Positions 16,876 to 23,208 of a stretch of 23,208 nt of DNA are shown here, piece after piece. The notes beneath the pieces were generated by a model, which worked only from the letters and a program-made list of their open reading frames with translations, did no database searches and was not told the DNA's origin. The position numbers and the translations under genes are program-made. Numbering within the stretch: position 1 is the first letter of the stretch; each line of letters begins with the position of its first letter. The DNA lies in NCBI GenBank assembly GCA_964343505.1, contig CAYFJU010000051.1, positions 1 through 23,208 of the forward strand, given 5' to 3'. The stretch is from TCS55 sp964343505. Its GTDB lineage: Bacteria; Fidelibacterota; Marinisomatia; Marinisomatales; TCS55.

Positions 16876-17313
16876 TTAGTCTTTCTTCTCTTTTTGAGAC
16901 TTCGTCTCTTTCTTTTTTGCTTTGGGCTTTTCTTCAGCTTTTGGTTCTTCTTTTGCCTCAGCGTTTTCTGTCTCCTCAGTTCCACTGGCTTCTCCGGATT
17001 CACCATCCTGTGCAGCGCCCTCGCCATCCTCAGGTGCCCCTGCACCTTTCTTCTGTTCGTCGATGAAGTTCAGTTTCAATTCGCTGAGACTATGGATAAT
17101 ATACTGCTCTTCCCATTCGCTGAGATTCCCCTTCATTTTGGTCTGGAGCATATCCAGCAGATCGATATAATAGGTAGCCTGTTCTAAGTTTCGTTCAAGT
17201 GTATCGGTGACGGGATTTTTGACTTTCCCTAATGATATCCATGCACTTTGGACAAATGTATTCACCAGGTGGATAAATAATTGATCTTCTGTTTTCATTT
17301 GTTCTTCGGCCAT
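16876..17313 (-). CDS. DUF1844 family protein with charged low-complexity tail
   Basis: 145 aa. The core (about 8-88) matches DUF1844 by pattern: FIHLVNTFVQSAWISLGKVK, then DLLDMLQTKMKGNLSEWEEQ and a final helix SLSELKLNF. It is helical and probably cytoplasmic. The function is unknown. From residue 89 the sequence turns into Gly/Ala/Asp/Glu-rich and then Lys/Glu-rich low complexity (KKKETKSQKEKKD), likely disordered. Start: ATG with a strong AGAGGAGA five bases before it. It is the first gene of the DUF1844-DUF2723 pair, followed after three bases by a TTG start, so the two are coupled. Confidence 0.85.
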   Translation of the reverse strand: MAEEQMKTEDQLFIHLVNTFVQSAWISLGKVKNPVTDTLERNLEQATYYIDLLDMLQTKMKGNLSEWEEQYIIHSLSELKLNFIDEQKKGAGAPEDGEGAAQDGESGEASGTEETENAEAKEEPKAEEKPKAKKKETKSQKEKKD

Positions 17314-17445
17314 GATTCTCCTCTTGAGTGGCTTGTATTCAATTTGAATAAAATTGTTTCAAAAATAGCCGGGGAAAATACAGTAAAATTTGGATTAAAT
17401 GGACAGGTTCATTCATATTGGATGATTGTTCTTTGTTCTTTGGTC

Positions 17446-17459
17446 CCCGATGAATCGGG
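17446..17459. repeat. CCCGAT...ATCGGG hairpin, copy 2
   Basis: A perfect 6-bp stem around GA, upstream of the DUF1844 gene. The same arms appear at 13828-13842 and 17700-17715; only the loop differs. Confidence 0.6.
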
Positions 17460-17516
17460 ATCGTCGACTTGATACAAAAGGACTCCGCCTAGGCGGAAAG
17501 TTGGTTGTTAAATGTT

Positions 17517-17585
17517 CGACAACCATCTATGGTTGTCGCAAATTCCGCTCACAGCATCCTCAGCGTCAATCAAGGATGATTGACG
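17517..17585. repeat. Two adjacent perfect inverted repeats
   Basis: CGACAACCAT (17517-17526) pairs fully with 17529-17538, and CGTCAATCA (17564-17572) pairs fully with 17577-17585. The first is a near-uninterrupted 22-base palindrome; the second has a 4-base loop (AGGA). Neither has a T run, so they are not typical terminators. Confidence 0.6.
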
Positions 17586-17630
17586 GACATAAGCGTAAAC
17601 AGAAATATTTATAAGGCCGATATCTTATAA

Positions 17631-17773
17631 GTCGCATTAGGAAAATCATAGGGTATCGGTTTCACAACGATTCAGATCAGAATGAATTTCTGTTTGAGAC
17701 CCGATAATGATCGGGACGAGTTTAATTCATTCCTGAAGCGTTGGGGAACCGTCCATGATTTTTCTACCGCGAC
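17631..17773. repeat. Long imperfect hairpin of about 143 bp
   Basis: Paired by hand from outside in: 17631-17649 with 17755-17773 (16 of 19 Watson-Crick plus one G-U), 17656-17675 with 17733-17752 (16 of 20 plus one G-U), a 4-base bulge, 17680-17688 with 17724-17732 (9 of 9), and an apical CCCGAT/ATCGGG stem at 17700-17705 and 17710-17715. It could be a structured RNA or a small transposon-derived element. It is bounded on the left by another hairpin (17609-17630) and on the right by a CCCGCC/GGCGGG element. Confidence 0.65.
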
Positions 17774-17783
17774 GATTCTTTTG

Positions 17784-17848
17784 TTACTTTCCCGCCTGCC
17801 CCATTAAAATGAATAAATGTGGCGGGCAGGTCTTCTAAAGAAAAGTAA
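17784..17848. repeat. Compound inverted repeat with GC-rich core
   Basis: The outer arms TTACTTT (17784-17790) and AAAGTAA (17842-17848) enclose CCCGCC (17791-17796) and GGCGGG (17821-17826). An alternative register pairs CCTGCCC (17795-17801) with GGGCAGG (17824-17830). It lies just beyond the 3' end of the minus-strand gene at 17919-18329. Confidence 0.55.
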
Positions 17849-17918
17849 AAGGCACTACGATATATTCGCCTGTTCCAGTTTATACTGGTATTCCGCCATG
17901 AAACGGGTGCGGATTGAT

Positions 17919-18329
17919 TTAGGCAATTGGCAGAGTATTGAGTGAAAACATTAAAAAATATGAAAAAAATTGAATTGGCCAAGTATCCATCACTCTAAGC
18001 GTTAAAGTCGTATTCCTGTAAGTATTTTCATACTTGCGTTTAACAATTTTGTCTTCGAATTTGATCTCATGATACCTTTTCTCTGGGATTTTTATAGGAA
18101 TAATAAACACCGACAAAGGTGCGAGCAGAGTTCCGAGCATAAAAACCGGGGTAATATATGATGGGTAGGATAAGCCAAAATCTTCTAAGGCCTCTTGTTT
18201 GGCTCGTTGAACAACATTCGGAATATTTTCAATTCGTAGTGTATCGCTATTGGATTGAACCAATAAATTGGCAAAAGAAAAAGTAGATAGAATTATCAAA
18301 TGGTAAACCACAAGTTTTAGAAATTTCAA
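17919..18329 (-). CDS. Small secreted or membrane protein, function unknown
   Basis: 136 aa from a TTG at 18329, with AGGG upstream and 12 bases after the stop of the preceding gene. The N-terminus (LKLVVYHLIILSTFSFA) is a signal peptide. A helical stretch (RAKQEALEDFG), a hydrophobic segment (about 59-79), a basic linker (IPEKRYHEIKFEDKIVKRKY) and a second hydrophobic segment (about 118-130) follow. Its layout parallels the 153-codon product encoded just upstream: signal peptide, Gly/Pro-containing membrane segment, Lys-rich linker, second membrane segment. The two may be distant paralogues. No known family is recognised. It is the last gene of the run before the hairpin island. Confidence 0.65.
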   Translation of the reverse strand: MKFLKLVVYHLIILSTFSFANLLVQSNSDTLRIENIPNVVQRAKQEALEDFGLSYPSYITPVFMLGTLLAPLSVFIIPIKIPEKRYHEIKFEDKIVKRKYENTYRNTTLTLRVMDTWPIQFFSYFLMFSLNTLPIA

Positions 18330-18341
18330 CTTAAAAAATCC

Positions 18342-18785
18342 CTAGGCACCAGCACCACTCACACCATCTTCAAATGAAGAGATAATAACCATTACTAAAA
18401 TTGTGCAGCCAAACATGCCGTAACTATTAATATTCTTGCGACGCATCAATTTTATACCGTCAATATATCCCTTTTTAAAAGCCATTCGCTCCTCAGCGGT
18501 CATTTTCTTTTTCGGCTCGGGAACTGTAATCCCTTTATTGCCCAACCATCGCATTAAACCGTAGGCGCCGCCCCACCCTACCGGACCCAATAAAAAACCG
18601 CCTGTAAAACCGAGTGCACCTGTGAACAGTGGCTTAAAATCTTTTTCAGCCATTGCCATTCCCAATCTGTAATAATGTAGAGAATCATCATTATCTATAT
18701 GGGATTTGGTATCACGTGTTTGACAAATAACTGCTCCAATATTAAAAATGAACACCCATAATAATAAATGCTTCCTAATCCCCAT
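18342..18785 (-). CDS. Small signal-peptide/membrane protein, function unknown
   Basis: 147 aa from the ATG at 18785; the frame is open to an ATG at 18803, but the signal peptide GIRKHLLLWVFIFNIGAVICQ fits the later start. Next comes a helical part (LHYYRLGMAMAEKDF), a Gly-rich hydrophobic segment (GALGFTGGFLLGPVGWGGAYG), a linker ending PEPKKKMTAEE, the motif FKKGYIDGIKLMRRKN, and a final hydrophobic stretch. Small proteins with this Y-x-x-GY-x-x-x-x-K-x-x-R layout occur in FCB genomes (impression by eye, no named family). It overlaps the end of the VPS62-like gene by 11 bases, so it is coupled to it. Confidence 0.7.
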   Translation of the reverse strand: MGIRKHLLLWVFIFNIGAVICQTRDTKSHIDNDDSLHYYRLGMAMAEKDFKPLFTGALGFTGGFLLGPVGWGGAYGLMRWLGNKGITVPEPKKKMTAEERMAFKKGYIDGIKLMRRKNINSYGMFGCTILVMVIISSFEDGVSGAGA

Positions 18786-20322
18786 CTGGTAGATCCGAAT
18801 CATAAAATATGTTTATAACATTAAAATAATCCCCGAATAAAGAGAATGGATTACCAAATCCTGATTCATTTATTGTAAAACCGCTCCACTCAACATATCT
18901 ACGAAAAGGTGGCATTTTAGGAGACAAAGTTTTTGTAAAAACATCATTCACCCAATAACCTCCAACATTTCCATTAAAAGCTAACCAATCTTTTCCTCCT
19001 TGTATATAATAGTGATAACCAGGGACTAATTCACCCTCATTATTATTTAATTTATGATAATTGGTAAAATAGGTCTCCCCTAATTTTTCTAACTTATCAT
19101 ATTCAAAAAATAGATCATATCCAGAAGGTTCATAATCAACATTATCTCTATAGTCTTCAATTTTACCGATAACTTGTACTTTTGCTCTATAAACAGTATC
19201 AAATCTATTGAATAATGCATGCGAATTAGCTGCAACCCAAACATGTGGATGCGTGTGAAATTCATCATATCCTTGTTTAATACCACTGTACGATGGTGTA
19301 TCGGTACTGCTCCACCAAGTATTTGAGGCACTCCTAGTCCTGCCACCAAAATGGTTATAAAAATTTATATTTACAGGAAGAAATTCGCTATCCTGTTCTT
19401 TTTTTAATTGTAAAGTTATGTGTTCCCAATCACCTTCATGCCAAGTTTCATTTTTAGTTTGATTATGGAATCGAAGGTCGTTCATATTGAAAAACAACCA
19501 ATATTGTAAATAATAAAACTCGCCATCTTTATAAACATGGAAATAAACAGGTCTTTCTCCAAATGGTGCACCACTATGTCTAAATGAATCATTATTGATA
19601 AAATCAATCTCCCAAGCATACTTCATAACAGGATATTGCGTATGAGAATCTGAAAATTGATTTGTGTAAATATGCAAATCATCAGTAGAGTTTATAACGG
19701 TATAATATGAATCAAACGTTTCGGTATCAATTCTTCTTAAAATATTTTCTTCTAAATTATTTAATGTTATTTCAAAATTAGCAATACCTTCTTGTTTATC
19801 ATATGAATGTTTGTGAAAAACAGGTTTGAATTGTTCAGCGAGTATGAGTTCAATATTATCATTAATTCCGTCATAATCACAATCATTTACATTCGCCTTA
19901 AACACCGGCCAAATTTTATAAATAGTAAAACTTGTTGTGCCTTTACTTGAAGAAGTTGTAACACAATCTGGGCCACCTATTATTGAGGCACTTAAATAAT
20001 GGGAATACGGACTACCCCAACTTCTTGGTGCAAGCGCACTAACACTAATAAAGACATATCCATTTTGGTCTGTTGTGCCAACTGCGATTGCATTCCTGTT
20101 TCTTCCCCATTCTTCCAAACCCCACCCCAGGTTAAATTCCACTGAGATTCTTACGCCAGAAACCGGATTGTTTTCTTCATCTGATACACGGACCTGGGCA
20201 TAAGCTCGATATAACCTGTTATAATAATCTGTATCTCCGGGCAGCCTTGCAAAAAGTTGTGAGATTAATAAAAAAGAGGATGTTATGAAAAATAAGTGTG
20301 TTTTCGTTTTTATTGAATACAT
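18775..20322 (-). CDS. Secreted VPS62-like protein with N-terminal Ig-like domain
   Basis: 515 aa. An N-terminal signal region (HLFFITSSFLLISQLFA) is followed by a Big-1/carboxypeptidase-regulatory-like beta domain (about 40-115: YAQVRVSDEENNPVSGVRIS...TTDQNGYVFI). A calcium-loop-like CDYDGINDNIE (148-158) leads into LILAEQFKPVFHKHS (159-173). The rest resembles the VPS62/DUF946 fold: YYLQYWLFFNMND (270-282), HEGDWEHITLQL (295-306) and THPHVWVAANSHALF (357-371). The acidic and His residues could bind metal. The yeast namesake is linked to vacuolar sorting, but the bacterial role is unknown. Start: ATG with TAGGAG eight bases before it; the stop of the preceding gene is inside that site. The family call is by motif memory, not a search. 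Confidence 0.75.
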   Translation of the reverse strand: MYSIKTKTHLFFITSSFLLISQLFARLPGDTDYYNRLYRAYAQVRVSDEENNPVSGVRISVEFNLGWGLEEWGRNRNAIAVGTTDQNGYVFISVSALAPRSWGSPYSHYLSASIIGGPDCVTTSSSKGTTSFTIYKIWPVFKANVNDCDYDGINDNIELILAEQFKPVFHKHSYDKQEGIANFEITLNNLEENILRRIDTETFDSYYTVINSTDDLHIYTNQFSDSHTQYPVMKYAWEIDFINNDSFRHSGAPFGERPVYFHVYKDGEFYYLQYWLFFNMNDLRFHNQTKNETWHEGDWEHITLQLKKEQDSEFLPVNINFYNHFGGRTRSASNTWWSSTDTPSYSGIKQGYDEFHTHPHVWVAANSHALFNRFDTVYRAKVQVIGKIEDYRDNVDYEPSGYDLFFEYDKLEKLGETYFTNYHKLNNNEGELVPGYHYYIQGGKDWLAFNGNVGGYWVNDVFTKTLSPKMPPFRRYVEWSGFTINESGFGNPFSLFGDYFNVINIFYDSDLPDGD

Positions 20323-20332
20323 CTCAAATCTC

Positions 20333-21577
20333 CTAACGAATCAATACCAATTTGCGGGATTGATGAAAATCTTGTCCTTTCACCATCAGAATATAAATCC
20401 CCGTGCTGACCTCATCCCCACTTGCATTGTCTGCATCCCAGGAGAAATGATTTATGCCTGCACCTAAATTCCCTTGATAAAGCGTTTTTATTAATCGGCC
20501 ATTTAGATCATAAACAGCAATAGACACATTCTTTTCCTGGGGCAGGCTCAAAGTGAAAGAGGTGGATGGATTAAAAGGATTGGGGTAACTGTTGGATAAT
20601 GAAATTTCTTCAGGTATAATTTTTTCTTTATTGGTGAGCTGCCGCCCTGTTTGTTTAAATAACAGCGGATGATCTTTATACCACCGTTTTAATTCATTGA
20701 TGTACTTATCGCTGTTGGCCTGACCCTTTGTATGAACCAAAGCCAATGAAAAAGTCACTGCTTCACCGGCTTTAACTGTCATCGGTTCTGAAAATACAAT
20801 AAACCGGTAATCATCTTCCGTTTCAAATGTTTTTCGAAATTGTTCAAATGCGGGGTCAGAAATAATATTCCATTTTTCTTTATCCGTCAGGTGCTTTTCT
20901 AAACTCCCCAATACCTTATACCGTAATTGGCCTGAACTTAAATTAACCACGGCGGGGACGGGGCCTTCGTCCCAACGGCCGTTGTTGGCCATATAAATAC
21001 TGTTTCGAGAAGGGTCCGCCAAAACATGATCGTTGTAAGGGTCAGATGTCTGGTCCGATTCCGGTAAGTCAAAATCCAAATACATGCCCAAAATAAGAGA
21101 ATCTAAATCACGAGTTGACGTAACCGTATATTCATAAATCAGGGCGGGGAATGCTTTGTAAACATAAGATCGTTGTTCAACAGACAGGCCAACAGGATAG
21201 TGGCCGGGGATACCTGAATTATCATGATAAACAGACCGATAAATCGAAACAACTGATGTATCTGCAGAGACATCCTCAATTTTGTATGTTGGGGTATCAA
21301 ACTGCCACTCAGTGAATTCTTTCACCATAGGGTTACCATCCCCCGAAACTACAGAAATACCTGATTCTGTTTTTGCGCCGGCCCAAAAAGCCAAATGTAA
21401 AAAGTAGTTCAGGGAAGAATCGGTGTGTTCCGGGTCTATATATCGATCCTGAGTGAAAGAGAGGCCGGGCTGGCCGAGAGTAAAAGAGAGTTTATCCAAA
21501 TCAACAGCCACTGACTGTTGACTGTAAGTAAAACTTAAAAAAACCGCTATGATCAATAATGATTTTAAATTGCGCAT
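20333..21577 (-). CDS. Secreted protein with T9SS type A C-terminal sorting domain
   Basis: 414 aa. Signal peptide MRNLKSLLIIAVFLSFTYSQ. The central part (about 25-320) is beta-rich with no family I recognise; it contains LHLAFWAGAK and YRSVYHDNSGIPG-type stretches. Residues about 325-414 form a textbook type IX sorting domain: SNSYPNPFNPST, SIAVYDLNGRLIKTL, HFSWDADN, GDEVSTGIYILMVKG, and a basic end SRKLVLIR. The protein should cross the outer membrane by T9SS and be released or anchored on the cell surface. It is first in the minus-strand run toward the VPS62-like gene; its TAG stop lies inside the next gene's ribosome site. AGGGG lies before its ATG. Confidence 0.9.
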   Translation of the reverse strand: MRNLKSLLIIAVFLSFTYSQQSVAVDLDKLSFTLGQPGLSFTQDRYIDPEHTDSSLNYFLHLAFWAGAKTESGISVVSGDGNPMVKEFTEWQFDTPTYKIEDVSADTSVVSIYRSVYHDNSGIPGHYPVGLSVEQRSYVYKAFPALIYEYTVTSTRDLDSLILGMYLDFDLPESDQTSDPYNDHVLADPSRNSIYMANNGRWDEGPVPAVVNLSSGQLRYKVLGSLEKHLTDKEKWNIISDPAFEQFRKTFETEDDYRFIVFSEPMTVKAGEAVTFSLALVHTKGQANSDKYINELKRWYKDHPLLFKQTGRQLTNKEKIIPEEISLSNSYPNPFNPSTSFTLSLPQEKNVSIAVYDLNGRLIKTLYQGNLGAGINHFSWDADNASGDEVSTGIYILMVKGQDFHQSRKLVLIR

Positions 21578-21628
21578 CTAAACCCCTATTGCTTTATAAA
21601 CAGGTAAAAGAATGTAAATATAAAATAT

Positions 21629-21656
21629 TTGAATTGGAATAAACTTGTAGTAAAAT
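21629..21656 (+). promoter_or_regulatory. Possible sigma70-type promoter for the metalloprotease-lipoprotein pair
   Basis: TTGAAT (21629-21634) and TAAAAT (21651-21656) are 16 bases apart and lie in the AT-rich divergent gap, about 70 bases before the first usable start. The match is fair but could be chance in such AT-rich DNA. Confidence 0.3.
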
Positions 21657-21728
21657 CTCATTGAACACGTTCCAAGGGGTTGTTGTTCAGTTTTTATTTT
21701 TATCAGGACAACCAATTTCCCAGAGAAC

Positions 21729-22871
21729 TTGTTAGTCATTATCCTTCAAGAATTGACAAGCCTATTGCTGACGGGTCATTTAGAAGAAATGTTAGGTGAA
21801 AAGGATAAATCCAAACTCCCTCAAGCACAAAAAATGAGTGTCGAACAAATTATAAGTGGTGGCTTATGGCCTGAACGGTGGCGGCCATCGGGAAGATTAA
21901 AATTTGAGGATCCAGAAAGAATAGAGGATCAACCTGTTGAAGGTGTAAGGGTAACGACCGGATATTGGTACTATTGGCGATCTTCGCGGACAAAGTTTAA
22001 TGGCTATTTCCAAAGCCCGGTAAAATTTTCATTTAAAGTGAGGTATAAAGCACATTGGGATGCAGATGATTTTGTTTTACAAAAGGGAGATCAGGTTTTA
22101 GTACACATCGTTACTTGGGAGCCAAAAAGAAAATACGAATGGGAAGGAACGATTACCGGTAATACAGCCCGTTATGCCATTATTTTTACTGCAGCTTACT
22201 TTTATTATTATAAAACGATTGATGGATTAAGCAGACCAAAACAGGATACTATGTTAACTTTTAGACTTGATATCGAAGTCCATGATCGATATGAAGGTGG
22301 AACAAAAGGTCATTATTGGTATCCATTTAAATCTATTGAAATTAATTTAAAGCATAACCACAGTTCCTACCGTAAATCGAAAGAATTATATGGATCAACA
22401 ATTCATGAATTAACCCATAGTGCTCATGCCGAAAATTTTGAAACAAGATATTGGTTCATGCCAAGAGATGCTGAATGGGATGGAATGAATTCTAAAGTTA
22501 TTGAGTCTTGGGCAAGGGGTGTTCAACTATATTTAACTACAAAAAGATATTCCGATTACTCTGTTACTTATCACAATGAATATACGGGAATTGTGGAAGA
22601 TCTTATGGATACAAATACTAATTTTGCCACTAGAGGGAAAAATGTCGGGTCAGAATATGTTAGTAATTTTAAAATAAGCCAAGTGGAAGATGCTTTACTA
22701 CAATCATTTACTTTTGACGAATGGAGGGAAAATTTAAAAGATGCTAACCTAAATGGTTTTTGTGTAGAATGGGGTTATACCTGGCCCAATTTCACCGACT
22801 ACAAATGCATGAAAGCCATTACTTATACAGAAAGTAGTTTGGACGACCTATTTCAATATTGGGGAAATTAA
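21729..22871 (+). CDS. HExxH metalloprotease-like protein, N-terminus uncertain
   Basis: 380 codons from a TTG at 21729. The first ATG is codon 21 (21789), with no clear Shine-Dalgarno at either. The N-terminus has no normal signal peptide although the protein looks extracellular (aromatic-rich beta region about 75-205). STIHELTHSAH (223-233) carries a zincin HExxH (His226, Glu227, His230). Glu259 in VIESWARG, 29 residues later, is a candidate third zinc ligand, which would make it gluzincin-like. The C-terminal part is helical and ends DDLFQYWGN. I do not recognise the family. The missing signal sequence suggests 5' truncation, an early frameshift, or a wrong start. Three bases after its stop begins a lipoprotein gene, so the two form an operon. 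Confidence 0.75.
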   Translation: MLVIILQELTSLLLTGHLEEMLGEKDKSKLPQAQKMSVEQIISGGLWPERWRPSGRLKFEDPERIEDQPVEGVRVTTGYWYYWRSSRTKFNGYFQSPVKFSFKVRYKAHWDADDFVLQKGDQVLVHIVTWEPKRKYEWEGTITGNTARYAIIFTAAYFYYYKTIDGLSRPKQDTMLTFRLDIEVHDRYEGGTKGHYWYPFKSIEINLKHNHSSYRKSKELYGSTIHELTHSAHAENFETRYWFMPRDAEWDGMNSKVIESWARGVQLYLTTKRYSDYSVTYHNEYTGIVEDLMDTNTNFATRGKNVGSEYVSNFKISQVEDALLQSFTFDEWRENLKDANLNGFCVEWGYTWPNFTDYKCMKAITYTESSLDDLFQYWGN

Positions 22872-22874
22872 ATC

Positions 22875-23208
22875 ATGAAAACTACTTTTCTGTACTCATT
22901 AATGGTAATAGGGTTAATTGGATGTAGAACTGATCATCCAGATGAAGGAAATGCTCAATTTCATTATATTAATAAAAGTGCAATATATATTGAATTGGCC
23001 CTTATTCACGGGTTTGATCACGATCCAGCATACAAAAGTCATCCAATTGCACCCGGTGACACGGGCAGGTTTTGGAAAGATTTAAGTCCATCTGAAAATG
23101 AAAATTTTATTTTTAATATGTGGGGTGGGGTAGCAGATACCGTATCAATTTTATTTAGGGTCAAGACTAGTTGGCATAACATGAAAAGCTGTAAGTTCCA
23201 TAATAGCA
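22875..23208 (+). CDS. Lipoprotein of unknown function, cut by right window edge
   Basis: I translated this by hand: ATG at 22875, open to the last base (111 codons), so the C-terminus is missing. The N-terminus (MKTTFLYSLMVIGLIGC) is a lipoprotein signal with lipobox LIGC, making Cys17 the lipidated residue. The next part reads as a small beta-sandwich: FHYINKSAIYIELAL, HPIAPGDTGRFWKDL, and later VSILFRV. The words IAPGDTGRF are what one expects in beta-sandwich lipoproteins of Bacteroidetes-like bacteria, but no family is recognised. It starts three bases after the metalloprotease-like stop and is probably cotranslated, so it may help that protein or protect the cell from it. This last point is speculation. 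Confidence 0.75.
   Translation, partial: MKTTFLYSLMVIGLIGCRTDHPDEGNAQFHYINKSAIYIELALIHGFDHDPAYKSHPIAPGDTGRFWKDLSPSENENFIFNMWGGVADTVSILFRVKTSWHNMKSCKFHNS

Larger units (their letters stand above)
17314..17918. other. Gene-free interval packed with hairpins
   Basis: I see no convincing protein gene or standard RNA gene in these 605 bases. From 17446 on they hold a string of inverted repeats, listed separately where long: a 14-base perfect palindrome at 17484-17497, a 10-bp stem at 17517-17538, a 9-bp stem at 17564-17585, a 7-bp stem at 17609-17630, and the longer elements that follow. The first ~130 bases are the 5' region of the DUF1844 gene and probably hold its promoter. Confidence 0.7.

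Noticed and set aside
17314..17918. CRISPR array or tRNA in the gene-free interval
   Set aside because: The repeats are different palindromes with no regular spacing or common direct repeat, and no cloverleaf with TTCGA-type loop was found.
17764..17982. A 72-codon minus-strand frame ending ...GGKVTKESSR
   Set aside because: It overlaps the end of the gene at 17919-18329 and its second half is read from the palindromic repeat at 17784-17848. Such KVTKE endings look like translated repeat DNA, so I do not call it a gene.
21680..21796. A 38-codon plus-strand frame starting TTG TTG with AAGGGG upstream
   Set aside because: Considered as a small gene or as the lost 5' part of the metalloprotease. 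It has no ATG, no signal peptide and no recognised similarity, so it is not supported.

Overview
The window looks like chromosomal DNA from a Gram-negative bacterium of the Fibrobacteres-Chlorobi-Bacteroidetes (FCB) superphylum. A marine or groundwater lineage such as Marinimicrobia, Ignavibacteria or a KSB1-like group would fit. This is inferred from gene families only: a type IX secretion (T9SS) C-terminal sorting domain at 20333-20602, a DUF4835/PorD-like protein, a DUF2723 (TMEM260-like) membrane protein, a DUF1844 protein, many secreted proteins and lipoproteins, and a MacA/MacB/TolC-type export operon. There are no rRNA, tRNA, CRISPR or phage genes that I can support. Base composition is moderate in the housekeeping middle and clearly more AT-rich at both ends (1-2420 and 17900-23208), where the secreted, poorly conserved genes lie.

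Layout. (1) 1-2485, minus strand: a secreted protein cut by the left edge, preceded by a Cys-rich beta-propeller lipoprotein, itself preceded by a 22-codon leader ORF with a very good Shine-Dalgarno site and a stop/start overlap. (2) 2574-9269, minus: an export operon transcribed Yip1-like membrane protein, TolC, MacA, ATPase, permease, permease. A palindromic repeat sits between the ATPase and permease genes, and the TolC gene probably starts at an AUU codon. (3) 9350-10200, minus: a DUF2975 membrane protein coupled to a small Cro/C1-type regulator, ended by a likely terminator. (4) 10267-11742, minus: CCA-adding-type tRNA nucleotidyltransferase with an HD domain. (5) 11743-11849: a divergent intergenic region with two GAGACG-type palindromes. 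(6) 11922-12749, plus: DUF4835/PorD-like secreted protein. (7) 12751-17313, minus: glycosyltransferase family 2, a large DUF2723 polytopic protein and a DUF1844 protein. (8) 17314-17918: about 600 bp without a convincing gene, filled with hairpins, including one imperfect hairpin of about 143 bp. (9) 17919-21577, minus: a run of a T9SS-targeted protein, a VPS62-like secreted protein and two small signal-peptide/membrane proteins. (10) 21729-23208, plus: an HExxH metalloprotease-like protein and a lipoprotein cut by the right edge.

How the genes may work together. The best understood block is the tripartite exporter: inner-membrane ATPase and two FtsX-like permeases, periplasmic adaptor, outer-membrane channel. 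The DUF4835 gene and the T9SS sorting domain suggest the organism has a T9SS that places surface proteins. The GT2 and DUF2723 genes suggest glycan or glycoprotein assembly. The least explained parts are the secreted cluster at 17919-23208, where a VPS62-like fold and a metalloprotease-like protein neighbour small membrane proteins and a lipoprotein, and the hairpin island beside it.
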